This document shows, piece after piece, positions 47,881-56,515 of a stretch of 64,000 nt of DNA (position 1 is its first letter; each line of letters begins with the position of its first letter). The stretch is from the NCBI GenBank assembly GCA_050177075.1, contig JBFXHL010000001.1, positions 1 through 64,000 on the forward strand. The letters run 5' to 3'. This stretch comes from UBA2239 sp050177075 (GTDB taxonomy: Bacteria; Pseudomonadota; Gammaproteobacteria; Burkholderiales; UBA9220). The position numbers and the translations under genes were made by a program. The notes under the pieces were generated by a model. It searched no databases, was not told where the DNA came from, and saw nothing but the letters and a program-made list of their open reading frames with translations.

Positions 47881-48534
47881 ATGAGCGAGGCGATGGAACC
47901 GCAAGCGGAAGCCCCGGCCCAGCCGGAGGCGAAGAAGAAACTGGCCCTGCAGGCCATCAAGCTCAACTCGACGGTAATCGCGGCCATTGTCGGCGTGGTG
48001 GCGGTGGTGGCCATGGCGGCGTGGAAAAGCCTGGCGGTTTCCGCCGTGGAGGAGCGCCTGACCGCCGAAAAAGCCCAGGCGGTGAAACAGGCCCAGGCCA
48101 GCGCCGCCAAAGCCGTCGAGGACGGCAAGAAAGCCGTGCTGGCAGCCCGGCGCGACGCCCTGCTCCTCATGGCCCGCCCCCTGTCCTGGGCCCTGCGGGA
48201 CTTGGTGATGGCGGACAACCAGGCCCAAATCGACAGCTACATCGGCGACCTGGTCAAGCAGCCCGGCTTCGACCGCATCGTGCTTGCCCGCACCGACGGC
48301 TCCATCGCCCTCGCCAGCGACCGCAAGCTGGTCGACGGCAAGCTGGAAGCGATCTATCCGCCGGCGGTGAGCGCCGTCCAGGGGCCGACGGTGCTGGATG
48401 GCGAGGGGGGAAAGATGATCCTGGCGGTGCCGATCATGGGACTGTCGGAAAAGCTGGCGCTGCTGGTCCTGAGCTACGATCCGGCGGCAGCCCCGCCGAC
48501 GGCCCCAGCCACGGCGCCACCGGCACCGCAGTAG
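47881..48534 (+). CDS. single-span membrane protein with sensor-like domain
   Basis: The 217-residue protein has a short charged cytoplasmic N terminus, one membrane helix (about residues 30-48, STVIAAIVGVVAVVAMAA), an Ala/Lys-rich coiled coil (about 55-85) and a globular region with PGFDRIVLARTDGSIALASD, a pattern like extracytoplasmic PAS/Cache sensors. The C-terminal tail is Pro/Ala-rich. I do not recognise the family. A terminator follows at 48547. Confidence 0.6.
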   Translation: MSEAMEPQAEAPAQPEAKKKLALQAIKLNSTVIAAIVGVVAVVAMAAWKSLAVSAVEERLTAEKAQAVKQAQASAAKAVEDGKKAVLAARRDALLLMARPLSWALRDLVMADNQAQIDSYIGDLVKQPGFDRIVLARTDGSIALASDRKLVDGKLEAIYPPAVSAVQGPTVLDGEGGKMILAVPIMGLSEKLALLVLSYDPAAAPPTAPATAPPAPQ

Positions 48535-48546
48535 CCTCTCGAACCC

Positions 48547-48574
48547 AAGCCCGCTTTTCAGCGGGCTTTGTTTT
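48547..48574 (+). terminator. terminator after the single-span membrane protein gene
   Basis: AAGCCCGC (48547-48554) pairs with GCGGGCTT (48561-48568), followed by TGTTTT. It overlaps the 3' end of the convergent CinA-like gene. Confidence 0.8.
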
Positions 48575-49307
48575 CCCAGCGGTAGCCCCGCGCCGCCACC
48601 CCCTGCTGGAGGAAGGCGGCCGCTTCGTTCACCCGGGGACGGCTGCCCTTGACGCCGAACTCGATGCGCCGCTCGCCGCCTTCCCCCAAGTGGGGCAGGC
48701 TGGAAAAGCGTACGTCGGGGTAGCGGGCGACGAAGTCCTCCATCAGGTCGATGAGAAAGCTCTCGCTGACGTCGAAAACGGTGAACAGGGTCTCGGTTTC
48801 CGGCGCCAGGTCGCGCAGGCCGGGATAGCGATTGTCCAGCACCCATTCCATCATCGGCCACGCCATCTGGGGAAAGCCGGGGAGGAAATGGTGGCCCTTG
48901 AGATAGAAGCCCGGCACCCGGTTCACCGGGTTGGGGATGATGCCGCACCCCTCGGGCAGGTCGGCCATGACGATGCGGCGGGGATAGGCATCGGCGCCGA
49001 ACTGGGCCTCGATCTCCGCCACCGCCTCGGGGTGGCGCGTCATGGGCACCCCCGCGGCCTCCGCGGCGCAGCGCCGGGTATGGTCGTCCGGGGTGGCGCC
49101 GATGCCGCCGCAGGAAAAGACCAGGTCGCCGCTGGCGTAGGTTTCGCGCAAAGTCTGGACGATGCGCGCCGGCACGTCGCCGACGATGCGGCACCAGGAC
49201 AGCTCCAGCCCCCGCTGGGCAAGCATGCCCACCACATGGTCGAAGTGGCCGTCCTTCCGCTTGCCGGAGAGGATTTCGTCGCCGATGATGAGGAGGCCGA
49301 TGTCCAC
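48558..49307 (-). CDS. CinA-type molybdopterin-binding domain protein
   Basis: The 249-residue protein corresponds to the N-terminal half of CinA (MoCF_biosynth fold): IGLLIIGDEILSGKRKDGH, LVFSCGGIGATPDDHT and NPVNRVPGFYLKGHHFLPGFP. Members of the full family have ADP-ribose pyrophosphatase activity. It lacks the PncC half, encoded separately at 14512-15021. GTG 49307 is chosen since ATG 49340 would overlap the GST gene by 29 bases. Confidence 0.85.
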   Translation of the reverse strand: MDIGLLIIGDEILSGKRKDGHFDHVVGMLAQRGLELSWCRIVGDVPARIVQTLRETYASGDLVFSCGGIGATPDDHTRRCAAEAAGVPMTRHPEAVAEIEAQFGADAYPRRIVMADLPEGCGIIPNPVNRVPGFYLKGHHFLPGFPQMAWPMMEWVLDNRYPGLRDLAPETETLFTVFDVSESFLIDLMEDFVARYPDVRFSSLPHLGEGGERRIEFGVKGSRPRVNEAAAFLQQGVAARGYRWENKAR

Positions 49308-49311
49308 GGCT

Positions 49312-49926
49312 TCAGGATTTCGGCGGCACCGTGTCGGCAAAGGAAGGCCGCGCCATCAGCTTGTCCATGTGCTGGGCCAGGCCGGGGTGGCCGACGCGCC
49401 ATTCGACCTCGTCCTCGAAACGCAGGTTGAGGTAACCCAGGCAACAGGCGGCGGCGATGTCCGCCAGGGACAGGCCGTGGCCGTGGAACCATTCCTTGTC
49501 CCCCAGCTCCCTTTCCAGGGCGTCCAGCCCCCGGTCGATGGCGGCGCGCTGGAGGGCGACCCAGTCGGGGTCACGCTTCTCGGCGGGGCGCTTGCGCTCG
49601 AGGAAAATCTTCATCGCCGCTTCCGTCACCCCGTCGGCCAGGGCCTCGATGCGCCGCACCAGCATGCGCTGGCGGCCGGGTTCGGGAAGGAGCTTGACCG
49701 CCGGGCTGATGGCGTCCAGGTACTCGACGATGACCCGGGAGTCGAAGACGTTGTTGCCGTCGTCCAGCACCAGGGTGGGCACCTGGCTCAGGGGGTTGTG
49801 CTCGATCACCGGATTCACCGGCTCCCACGGGTTGACCACTTCCAGTTCGCACTCGACGTGCTTTTCCGCCAGGACGATGCGCACCTTGCGGGCAAAGGGA
49901 CTGGTGAGGGAAGCGAGGAGTTTCAT
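49312..49926 (-). CDS. glutathione S-transferase
   Basis: The 204-residue protein has a thioredoxin-like N-terminal domain (SLTSPFARKVRIVLAEK, NPLSQVPTLVLDDG, DSRVIVEYLD) and an all-helical C-terminal domain with LSLADIAAACCLGYLN. This is a typical soluble GST; the substrate is not evident. It lies between acnB and the CinA-like gene, 4-7 bases apart, so the three form one transcript. Confidence 0.93.
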   Translation of the reverse strand: MKLLASLTSPFARKVRIVLAEKHVECELEVVNPWEPVNPVIEHNPLSQVPTLVLDDGNNVFDSRVIVEYLDAISPAVKLLPEPGRQRMLVRRIEALADGVTEAAMKIFLERKRPAEKRDPDWVALQRAAIDRGLDALERELGDKEWFHGHGLSLADIAAACCLGYLNLRFEDEVEWRVGHPGLAQHMDKLMARPSFADTVPPKS

Positions 49927-49933
49927 GTTCCGC

Positions 49934-52492
49934 TTACCCCGCCATCACCGGAATGATCTTCTTCCCCTTGGCGTAGCTGTCCATGAGGTGGAAGTTGAGG
50001 TAGCGGTAGATGTTGTCCGACAGGGGGGCGATCTTGTCCTTCACCACCGCCTGGTATTCCTCCATCGTGGGAATGCGCCCCAGACGGGCGCACACCGCCG
50101 CCAGTTCGGCGGAACCCAGGTAGCAGCGGGCGTCGCGGCCCATCCGGTTGTCGAAATTGCGGGTGCTGGTGGAGAACACCGTGGCCTTGTCCGCCACCCG
50201 CGCCTGGTTGCCCATGCACAGGGAGCAGCCGGGCATTTCCATGCGGGCGCCGGCGCGGCCGAAAATGCCATAGGCCCCTTCCTCCCGCAGCTGGGCCTCG
50301 TCCATGCGGGTGGGGGGCGCCACCCACAGGCGGACGGGGATCATGCCGGCGTCCTCCAGCACCTTGGCGGCGGCGCGGTAGTGGCCGATGTTGGTCATGC
50401 AGGAGCCGATGAACACCTCGTCCACCTTGTCCCCGGCCACGGCGGAGAGGGGCTTGATGTCGTCCGGGTCGTTGGGACAGGCCACCAGCGGTTCCTTGAT
50501 GTCGTTGAGGTCGATCTCCAGCACGTAGGCGTATTCGGCGTCGGCGTCCGGCTCCAGCAGCTCGGGCTTGGCCAGCCAGGCCTTCATGGCGTCGATGCGG
50601 CGCTGCAGGGTGCGGGCGTCCTGGTAGCCGTTCTCGATCATGTTCTCCAGCAGCACGACGTTGGAGTTGAGGTACTCCATCACCGGCTCCTTGTTCAGGC
50701 GCACGGTGCAAGCGGCGGCGGAGCGCTCGGCGGAGGCGTCGGACAGCTCGAACGCCTGCTCCACCTTCAGGTCGGGCAGGCCCTCGATTTCCAGGATGCG
50801 ACCGTTGAAGACGTTCTTCTTGCCGGTCTTGCCCACGGTCAGCTCGCCCTTCTGGATGGCGGCGTAGGGGATGGCGTTGACCAGGTCCCGCAGGGTGATG
50901 CCGGGCTGCATCTGGCCCTTGAAGCGCACCAGCACGGACTCGGGCATGTCCAGGGGCATCACGCCCATGGCGGCGGCGAAGGCCACCAGACCGGAACCGG
51001 CGGGGAAGGAAATGCCGATGGGGAAGCGGGTGTGGGAATCGCCGCCGGTGCCCACGGTGTCGGGCAGCAACATGCGGTTGAGCCAGGAGTGGATCACGCC
51101 GTCGCCGGGGCGCAGGGACACGCCGCCGCGGGAGGAGATGAACTCGGGCAGCTCGTGGTGCAGCTTGATGTCCACGGGCTTGGGGTAGGCGGCGGTGTGG
51201 CAGAAGCTCTGCATCACCAGATCGGCGGAGAAGCCCAGGCAGGCCAGTTCTTTCAATTCATCACGGGTCATGCCGCCGGTGGTGTCCTGGGAGCCCACGG
51301 ACGCCATCCTCGGCTCGCAGTAGGTGCCGGGGCGCACGCCGGCCACGCCGCAGGCGCGGCCCACCATCTTCTGCGCCAGGGTGTAGCCCTTGCCGCTGTC
51401 CTTCGGCGCCTGGGGAGCGGCGAAGAGGTCGGAATGGGGCAGCCCCAGGGCCTCCCGCGCCTTGGCCGTGAGGCCGCGGCCGATGATGAGGGGGATGCGG
51501 CCACCGGCCCGCACTTCGTCCGCCAGGGTGACGGGCTCCAGCTTGAAGGTGGCGATGGTCTTGCCGGAGGCGTCGTGGACCTCGCCCTTGAAGGGATAGA
51601 CGGTGATCACGTCGCCGGTGTTCATGGCGGCGACGTCGCACTGGATGGGCAGGGCGCCGGAGTCCTCGGCGGTATTGAAGAAGATGGGGGCGATCTTGCC
51701 GCCGATCACCACGCCGCCGGTGCGCTTGTTGGGGATGAAGGGGATATCGCGCCCCATGTGCCACTGCACCGAGTTGATGGCGGACTTGCGGGAGGAGCCG
51801 GTGCCCACCACGTCGCCCACGTAGGCCAGGGGCAGGCCCTTCTGCTTGAGCTCCTCGATTTTCTCCAGGGCTCCGGGCAGGCGGGTCACCAGCATTTCCT
51901 GGGCATGCTGGGGGATATCGGGCCGGGACCAGGCGGCCTGGGCGGGGGAAAGGTCGTCGGTGTTGGTCTCGCCGGGCACCTTGAACACCACCAGCTCCAG
52001 CTTCTCCGGCAGGGGCGCGCGGGAAGTGAACCACTCGGCGTCGGCCCAGGACTGCATCAGCTTCTTCGCGGCGGCGTTGCCGGCCTTCATTTTCTCCGCC
52101 ACGTCGTGGAAGGCATCGAACATCAGGATGGTCTTGGACAGGGCCGCCACGGCGTGCTCCGCCATGTCGCCGTCCAGCAGCTCCACCAGCGGACCGACGT
52201 TGTAGCCGCCGAGCATGGTGCCCAGCAGCTGCACCGCCTTCTCCCGGCTCACCAGGGGAGAGGTCGCCTTGCCGTGGGCCACGTCCGCCAGGAAAGCCGC
52301 CTTGACGTAGGCCGCCTGGTCCACCCCGGCGGGGACCCGGTTCTCCAGCAGGTCCACCAGGGCCTGCTCCTCGCCCGCCGGCGGGGCTTTCAGCAGCTCC
52401 ACCAGCGCCGCGGTCTGCTCGGCGGACAAGGGAAGGGGCGGCAGCCCCTGGGCGGCGCGCTCGGCGACGTGGCTACGGTAAGCGTTCAACAT
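49934..52492 (-). CDS. acnB: aconitate hydratase B
   Basis: The 852-residue Fe-S enzyme isomerises citrate and isocitrate in the TCA cycle and may also isomerise 2-methylaconitate. It has the AcnB-specific N-terminal HEAT-like domain, GGDSHTRFPIGISFPAGSG, and cluster Cys motifs GSCMTNIGHYRAA and CSLCMGNQAR. Length fits AcnB. A perfect 14-bp hairpin lies just upstream (52519-52550). Confidence 0.98.
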   Translation of the reverse strand: MLNAYRSHVAERAAQGLPPLPLSAEQTAALVELLKAPPAGEEQALVDLLENRVPAGVDQAAYVKAAFLADVAHGKATSPLVSREKAVQLLGTMLGGYNVGPLVELLDGDMAEHAVAALSKTILMFDAFHDVAEKMKAGNAAAKKLMQSWADAEWFTSRAPLPEKLELVVFKVPGETNTDDLSPAQAAWSRPDIPQHAQEMLVTRLPGALEKIEELKQKGLPLAYVGDVVGTGSSRKSAINSVQWHMGRDIPFIPNKRTGGVVIGGKIAPIFFNTAEDSGALPIQCDVAAMNTGDVITVYPFKGEVHDASGKTIATFKLEPVTLADEVRAGGRIPLIIGRGLTAKAREALGLPHSDLFAAPQAPKDSGKGYTLAQKMVGRACGVAGVRPGTYCEPRMASVGSQDTTGGMTRDELKELACLGFSADLVMQSFCHTAAYPKPVDIKLHHELPEFISSRGGVSLRPGDGVIHSWLNRMLLPDTVGTGGDSHTRFPIGISFPAGSGLVAFAAAMGVMPLDMPESVLVRFKGQMQPGITLRDLVNAIPYAAIQKGELTVGKTGKKNVFNGRILEIEGLPDLKVEQAFELSDASAERSAAACTVRLNKEPVMEYLNSNVVLLENMIENGYQDARTLQRRIDAMKAWLAKPELLEPDADAEYAYVLEIDLNDIKEPLVACPNDPDDIKPLSAVAGDKVDEVFIGSCMTNIGHYRAAAKVLEDAGMIPVRLWVAPPTRMDEAQLREEGAYGIFGRAGARMEMPGCSLCMGNQARVADKATVFSTSTRNFDNRMGRDARCYLGSAELAAVCARLGRIPTMEEYQAVVKDKIAPLSDNIYRYLNFHLMDSYAKGKKIIPVMAG

Positions 52493-52518
52493 GGCTCTCT
52501 CACGTTAGGCTTTAAAGA

Positions 52519-52550
52519 CCACGAAGCGCGCCGGGTGGCGCGCTTCGTGG
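52519..52550. other. 14-bp perfect hairpin upstream of acnB
   Basis: CCACGAAGCGCGCC (52519-52532) is exactly complementary to 52537-52550 with a four-base loop. It lies between the UDG gene end (52623) and the acnB start (52492). On the minus strand TCTTTAAAG follows, a weak T tract, so it may be the UDG terminator or a structure in the acnB leader. Confidence 0.6.
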
Positions 52551-52622
52551 CGGATTACATTATGGGCGACTCGCCCGATTATAGCACCATGGTTCGAGGG
52601 AAGAAGCAATCCGCCCCGAGTC

Positions 52623-53198
52623 TTATATAAGAGCAGACAGCCTTCGCCGGAGTTCCGGAATCACCTCCTCCGCGAACCAGGGATTGCGTTTCAGCCACAG
52701 CTGGTTGCGGGGGCTGGGATGGGGCAAGGGAAGGAAAGCGGGGCCGTACTCCCGCCAGGCGCGCACCGTTTCGGTCAGGTTGGCCTTGCGGCGCTCGCCC
52801 AGATAATAGGCCTGGGCATACTGCCCCACCAGCAAGGTCAACGCCACCTCCGGCAGGGCCGCTCGCAGGGGCGGATGCCAGAGGGGGGCGCACTCTGGCC
52901 GCGGCGGCAGGTCGCCTCCCTTGCCGCTGCCCGGGTAGCAGAAGGCCGTGGGGATAATGGCGAAGCGGGCGGGGTCGTAGAAGGCCTCCCGCGCCACCCC
53001 CATCCACGAGCGCAGCCGGTCGCCGGAGGGGTCGTTCCAGGGGATGCCTGTTGCGTGCACCCGCCGCCCCGGCGCCTGGCCGACGATCATCACCCGCGCC
53101 GTGGCCCCGGCCAGCAGGATGGGCTTGGGCGGATTGGGGAGAAAGGCCTCGCACACGCGGCAGGCACGCACCTGTTCCAGCAGTCGTTCGAGTTCCAT
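52623..53198 (-). CDS. uracil-DNA glycosylase superfamily protein
   Basis: The 191-residue protein has the UDG fold motifs VMIVGQAPGRRVHATG (about residues 36-51) with IPWNDPSGDRLRSW, and LPLPHPSPRNQLW near the C terminus. This subgroup resembles E. coli YdiA/DUF-type UDGs, not classic Ung; base specificity is unknown. ATG 53198 (MELERLL) gives the expected N terminus. The frame is open to 53249. Confidence 0.85.
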   Translation of the reverse strand: MELERLLEQVRACRVCEAFLPNPPKPILLAGATARVMIVGQAPGRRVHATGIPWNDPSGDRLRSWMGVAREAFYDPARFAIIPTAFCYPGSGKGGDLPPRPECAPLWHPPLRAALPEVALTLLVGQYAQAYYLGERRKANLTETVRAWREYGPAFLPLPHPSPRNQLWLKRNPWFAEEVIPELRRRLSALI

Positions 53199-53235
53199 AA
53201 CCTGACAAAGAGAAGGGAATGCCGACAAAGTTTCC

Positions 53236-53249
53236 TTGATCCAGCGCAA
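53236..53249. promoter_or_regulatory. possible FNR/DNR-like site before the HPP gene
   Basis: TTGAT-CCAG-CGCAA has a perfect left half-site and three of five matches in the right half against TTGAT-N4-ATCAA. It is 28 bases before the HPP gene start. Confidence 0.3.
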
Positions 53250-53276
53250 GGAAGATGTAAGTTAGACAAAGGTAAT

Positions 53277-54470
53277 ATGTTGGACTTCAAAAATATATTT
53301 CCAACCATGAAACTCCTGCAACGCCTGCAACGCCTGCTGCCCTATCTCGTTTCAGACTCCACCCCCCTCAGCACAGCCGAGAAGCTACGCTCCACCTTCT
53401 CGGCCTTTCTCGCCCTGCTGGTGGTGGGGCTGATCAGCAGCCTGTCCCTCCACGGCCTGGGCCTGCCGGTGATGATCGCCTCCATGGGCGCTTCGGCGGT
53501 GATCCTGTTCGCCACCCCCCACAGCCCCCTGGCCCAACCCTGGCCCCTGGTGGGCGGGCACCTGATCTCGGCCTTCATCGGCGTCACCTGCGCCCAGCTG
53601 GTGCCGGAGATGTGGTTCGCCGCCGCCCTGGCGGTTTCCCTGGCCATCCTCGCCATGCACCTCACCCGCAGCCTGCACCCGCCCGGCGGCGCCTCCGCCC
53701 TGCTGCCGGTGCTGGGCAACAACTACGTCCACGCCGACGGCTACCACTTCATTCTGGCGCCGGTGGGGCTCAACGTCCTGATCATCTTCGCCATGGCCCT
53801 GCTGGTCAACAACCTGCTTCCCGGCCACCGCTGGCCCGCCCGCCCCTATCCGAAAAAGGATACCCTGCACCGCCACGACGACCCCACCCCCCTGGACCGG
53901 CTGGGCATCGACAAGAACGACCTGCACAAGGCCCTGGAGGACCTGGACATCTACCTCGACGTCAGCGAGGAGGACCTCAACCTGGTCTACAGCCGCGCCG
54001 GCATCCACGCCTTCCGCCGCAAAATGGGCCAGATCACCTGCGGCGACATCATGTCCCGGGACGTGGCCGCGGTGAAAACCGGCACCGACCTGGAGGAAGC
54101 CTGGGCCCAGCTCCGCTTCCACAAGATCAAGGCCCTGCCGGTCCTCGACGACGCCCGGCGGGTGGTCGGCGTCGTCACCCTGGTGGACTTCCTCAAGCGC
54201 GCCGAGCTGAAAACCTACGCCAGTTTCCGGGAAAAGCTGGTGAACTTCGTCCGTGGCATCGCCGCCGACACCCCCAAAACCGTGGAGCAGATCATGACCT
54301 CCCCCGTGGTGACGGCCCGGGCGGCCATGCACATCGTCGAACTGGTCCCCCTGCTGTCGGACAAGGGCCTGCACCACATCCCGGTGGTGGACGCGGAACA
54401 GAAGCTGGCCGGCATGGTCACCCAGTCGGACCTGATCGCCGCCCTCTACACCGGCGACGTGAACCGCTGA
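53277..54470 (+). CDS. HPP family membrane protein with paired CBS domains
   Basis: The 397-residue protein has a hydrophobic HPP domain (residues 25-190: LPVMIASMGASAVILFATPHSPLAQP, written in part, and LHPPGGASALLPVLGNN) and a C-terminal pair of CBS domains (about 255-315 and 340-395: IMSRDVAAVKTGTDLEEAW; IMTSPVVTARAAMHIVELV). HPP proteins of cyanobacteria and plants transport nitrite; CBS pairs sense adenylates or ionic strength. It is divergent from the UDG gene. ATG 53277 has AAAGG upstream; 53307 is an alternative. Confidence 0.85.
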   Translation: MLDFKNIFPTMKLLQRLQRLLPYLVSDSTPLSTAEKLRSTFSAFLALLVVGLISSLSLHGLGLPVMIASMGASAVILFATPHSPLAQPWPLVGGHLISAFIGVTCAQLVPEMWFAAALAVSLAILAMHLTRSLHPPGGASALLPVLGNNYVHADGYHFILAPVGLNVLIIFAMALLVNNLLPGHRWPARPYPKKDTLHRHDDPTPLDRLGIDKNDLHKALEDLDIYLDVSEEDLNLVYSRAGIHAFRRKMGQITCGDIMSRDVAAVKTGTDLEEAWAQLRFHKIKALPVLDDARRVVGVVTLVDFLKRAELKTYASFREKLVNFVRGIAADTPKTVEQIMTSPVVTARAAMHIVELVPLLSDKGLHHIPVVDAEQKLAGMVTQSDLIAALYTGDVNR

Positions 54471-54560
54471 CGCCCGCCCCGAGCCGTCCGGAAGGGCGGT
54501 TCGTCCCGAAGCCGCCCTTTGGGGTAAAATAGCGCTTTTGTTTTTCACGCGGAAATCGTC

Positions 54561-55931
54561 ATGTCCCTGTCCCCGCTCACCGCCCTCTCCCCCCTCGACG
54601 GCCGCTACTGCGGCAAGGTGGACGGCCTGCGCCCGTTCTTCAGCGAATACGCCCTGATCAAGCACCGTATCCGGGTGGAAATCGAATGGCTGAAGGCCCT
54701 CTCCCTGGAACCGGCCATCGCCGAGGTGGCGGCCTTCTCCCCGGAAACCCTGAAGGAACTGGACGAGGCCGCGGCCAATTTCTCCGAGGCCGACGCCGAC
54801 GCGGTGAAGACCATCGAATCCCGCACCAACCACGACGTGAAGGCGGTGGAATACTGGCTCAAGGAACGCTTCTCCGGCAACCCGGAGGTGATGAAGGCCA
54901 GCGAGTTCATCCACTTCGCCTGCACCTCCGAGGACATCAACAACCTGTCCCATGCCCTGATGCTCAAGGGCGCCCGTGACTCCGTCATGCTCCCCGGCCT
55001 GGACAAGGTCATCGCCAAGCTGCGGGAGCAGGCCCAGGAATGGGCCGACCTGCCCATGCTGGCCCACACCCACGGCCAGCCCGCCTCCCCCACCACCGTG
55101 GGCAAGGAATTCGCCAACACCGTCTACCGCCTGGAAAAAGGCCGCGCCAAGCTGGCGGCGGTGGAAATCCTGGGCAAGATCAACGGCGCCGTGGGCAACT
55201 ACAACGCCCATCTCTCGGCCTACCCCGACTTCGACTGGGAAGGCTTCGCCAAGCGCTTCGTCGAAGGCCTGGGCCTGAGCTTCAACCCCTACACCATCCA
55301 GATCGAGCCCCACGACTACATGGCAGAGCTCTACGACGCCGCCGCCCGCATCAACACCGTCATCATCGATCTGGACCGGGACGTGTGGGGCTACATCTCC
55401 ATGGGCTACTTCAAGCAGAAGGTGAAGGCCGGCGAAGTGGGTTCCTCCACCATGCCCCACAAGGTGAACCCCATCGACTTCGAGAACTCCGAAGGCAACC
55501 TGGGCGTCGCCAACGCCCTGCTCAAGCACATGGCGGAAAAGCTCCCCATCTCCCGCTGGCAGCGCGACCTCACCGACTCCACCGTGCTGCGCAACATGGG
55601 CGTGGGCCTGGGCTACAGCCTGCTGGGCTACGAATCCTGCCTGCGGGGCCTGGGCAAGCTGGAAGCGAACCCCGTCCGCCTGGCGGAAGACCTGGACCAC
55701 AACTGGGAAGTGCTGGCGGAGCCGATCCAGACCGTGATGCGCCGCTACGGCGTGCCCAACCCCTACGAGCAGCTCAAGGAGCTGACCCGGGGCAAGTCCG
55801 GCATCACCCGGGAAACCCTGGCCGCCTTCATCGACGGCCTGGCGATTCCCGAAGGGGAGAAGGCGCGGCTGAAGGAGCTGACCCCCGGCGGCTACATCGG
55901 CAAGGCGGTGGAGCTGGCCAAGCGCATCTGA
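54561..55931 (+). CDS. purB: adenylosuccinate lyase
   Basis: The 456-residue homotetrameric enzyme acts twice in purine synthesis (SAICAR to AICAR, adenylosuccinate to AMP). It contains TSEDINNLSHALML, LAHTHGQPASPTTVGKE and the signature SSTMPHKVNPIDFEN. TAAAAT (54525-54530) upstream may be its -10 box. A strong terminator follows within the end of the convergent gene. Confidence 0.98.
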   Translation: MSLSPLTALSPLDGRYCGKVDGLRPFFSEYALIKHRIRVEIEWLKALSLEPAIAEVAAFSPETLKELDEAAANFSEADADAVKTIESRTNHDVKAVEYWLKERFSGNPEVMKASEFIHFACTSEDINNLSHALMLKGARDSVMLPGLDKVIAKLREQAQEWADLPMLAHTHGQPASPTTVGKEFANTVYRLEKGRAKLAAVEILGKINGAVGNYNAHLSAYPDFDWEGFAKRFVEGLGLSFNPYTIQIEPHDYMAELYDAAARINTVIIDLDRDVWGYISMGYFKQKVKAGEVGSSTMPHKVNPIDFENSEGNLGVANALLKHMAEKLPISRWQRDLTDSTVLRNMGVGLGYSLLGYESCLRGLGKLEANPVRLAEDLDHNWEVLAEPIQTVMRRYGVPNPYEQLKELTRGKSGITRETLAAFIDGLAIPEGEKARLKELTPGGYIGKAVELAKRI

Positions 55932-55938
55932 CGGCGTT

Positions 55939-56472
55939 TCAGTCCGCCACGGCGACGGCCCGCACCGGCGAGCCGTCGCCGTTTTTTATCGGCAGGGGGA
56001 AACCGTAGAATTGAAATGTTCTCCCCACCGGCAGCCGCCCGGTGTTGACCAGGTTCTCGAAGCAGACGATGCCCGCCGCCAGCAGGCGGCGCTCGATGTC
56101 CACCGCGAAGGGGCAGTCCGTCGCCACGGCGACGAACTTCGGCCCCACGCGCACAATCTCGTCCGCCAGGGCGGCGTCGATCCGGCGGTCGTCAAACAGT
56201 ACCCCTTCCCCCGGGCACAGATCGGCCGCTTGCCGATAACGGCGGGCCGGGCCGAAGAAGGTTTCCGGCGGCAGCTCGTCGAGAGTCTTTCCTGCCGCCA
56301 CCATGTGCCAGGGCACGTTGACGTGGGTGCCGACGTGGGTGTGCAAATCGAGCGCCGACAGGCGCCAGCCCTCGGCCTCCAGGGCATGCAGGGGACGGAC
56401 GGCCACCGGCGGATCGCCGGGGTAGCCGGCCATGCCGGTGAAGATGGGCAAGCTGAGGTCGATAACCGCCAC
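55939..56472 (-). CDS. cyclase-family hydrolase (kynurenine-formamidase-like)
   Basis: The 177-residue protein belongs to the metal-dependent cyclase family: DLSLPIFTGMAGYPGDPP, the metal motif HTHVGTHVNVPWHM (about residues 44-57, with HxGTHxDxP-like pattern but Asn for Asp), and VAVATDCPFA. Activity could be on a formamide or lactam; the substrate is unclear. The GTG start at 56472 has AAGGAG six bases upstream, while ATG 56508 has none. Its 3' end contains purB's terminator. Confidence 0.85.
   Translation of the reverse strand: MAVIDLSLPIFTGMAGYPGDPPVAVRPLHALEAEGWRLSALDLHTHVGTHVNVPWHMVAAGKTLDELPPETFFGPARRYRQAADLCPGEGVLFDDRRIDAALADEIVRVGPKFVAVATDCPFAVDIERRLLAAGIVCFENLVNTGRLPVGRTFQFYGFPLPIKNGDGSPVRAVAVAD
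55949..55987 (+). terminator. purB terminator, inside the convergent cyclase gene
   Basis: ACGGCGACGGC (55949-55959) pairs perfectly with GCCGTCGCCGT (55972-55982), then a run of T (55982-55987). The stem lies within the last codons of the minus-strand cyclase gene (stop at 55939). Confidence 0.88.
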
Positions 56473-56515
56473 GGAAAACTCCTTCGGCAGAAAAAAGCGA
56501 TCTCCCATTCTAGCG

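Noticed and set aside
49457..52630. Very long plus-strand open frame opposite acnB
   Set aside because: It lies antisense to a clearly identified gene, has no domain pattern, and is typical of high-GC DNA. The same applies to long frames opposite alaS, uvrA, cstA and the EAL-GGDEF gene.
54490..54520. Terminator between the HPP gene and purB
   Set aside because: An 8-bp stem is present but is followed by TGGGG, not a T tract, so I did not annotate it.
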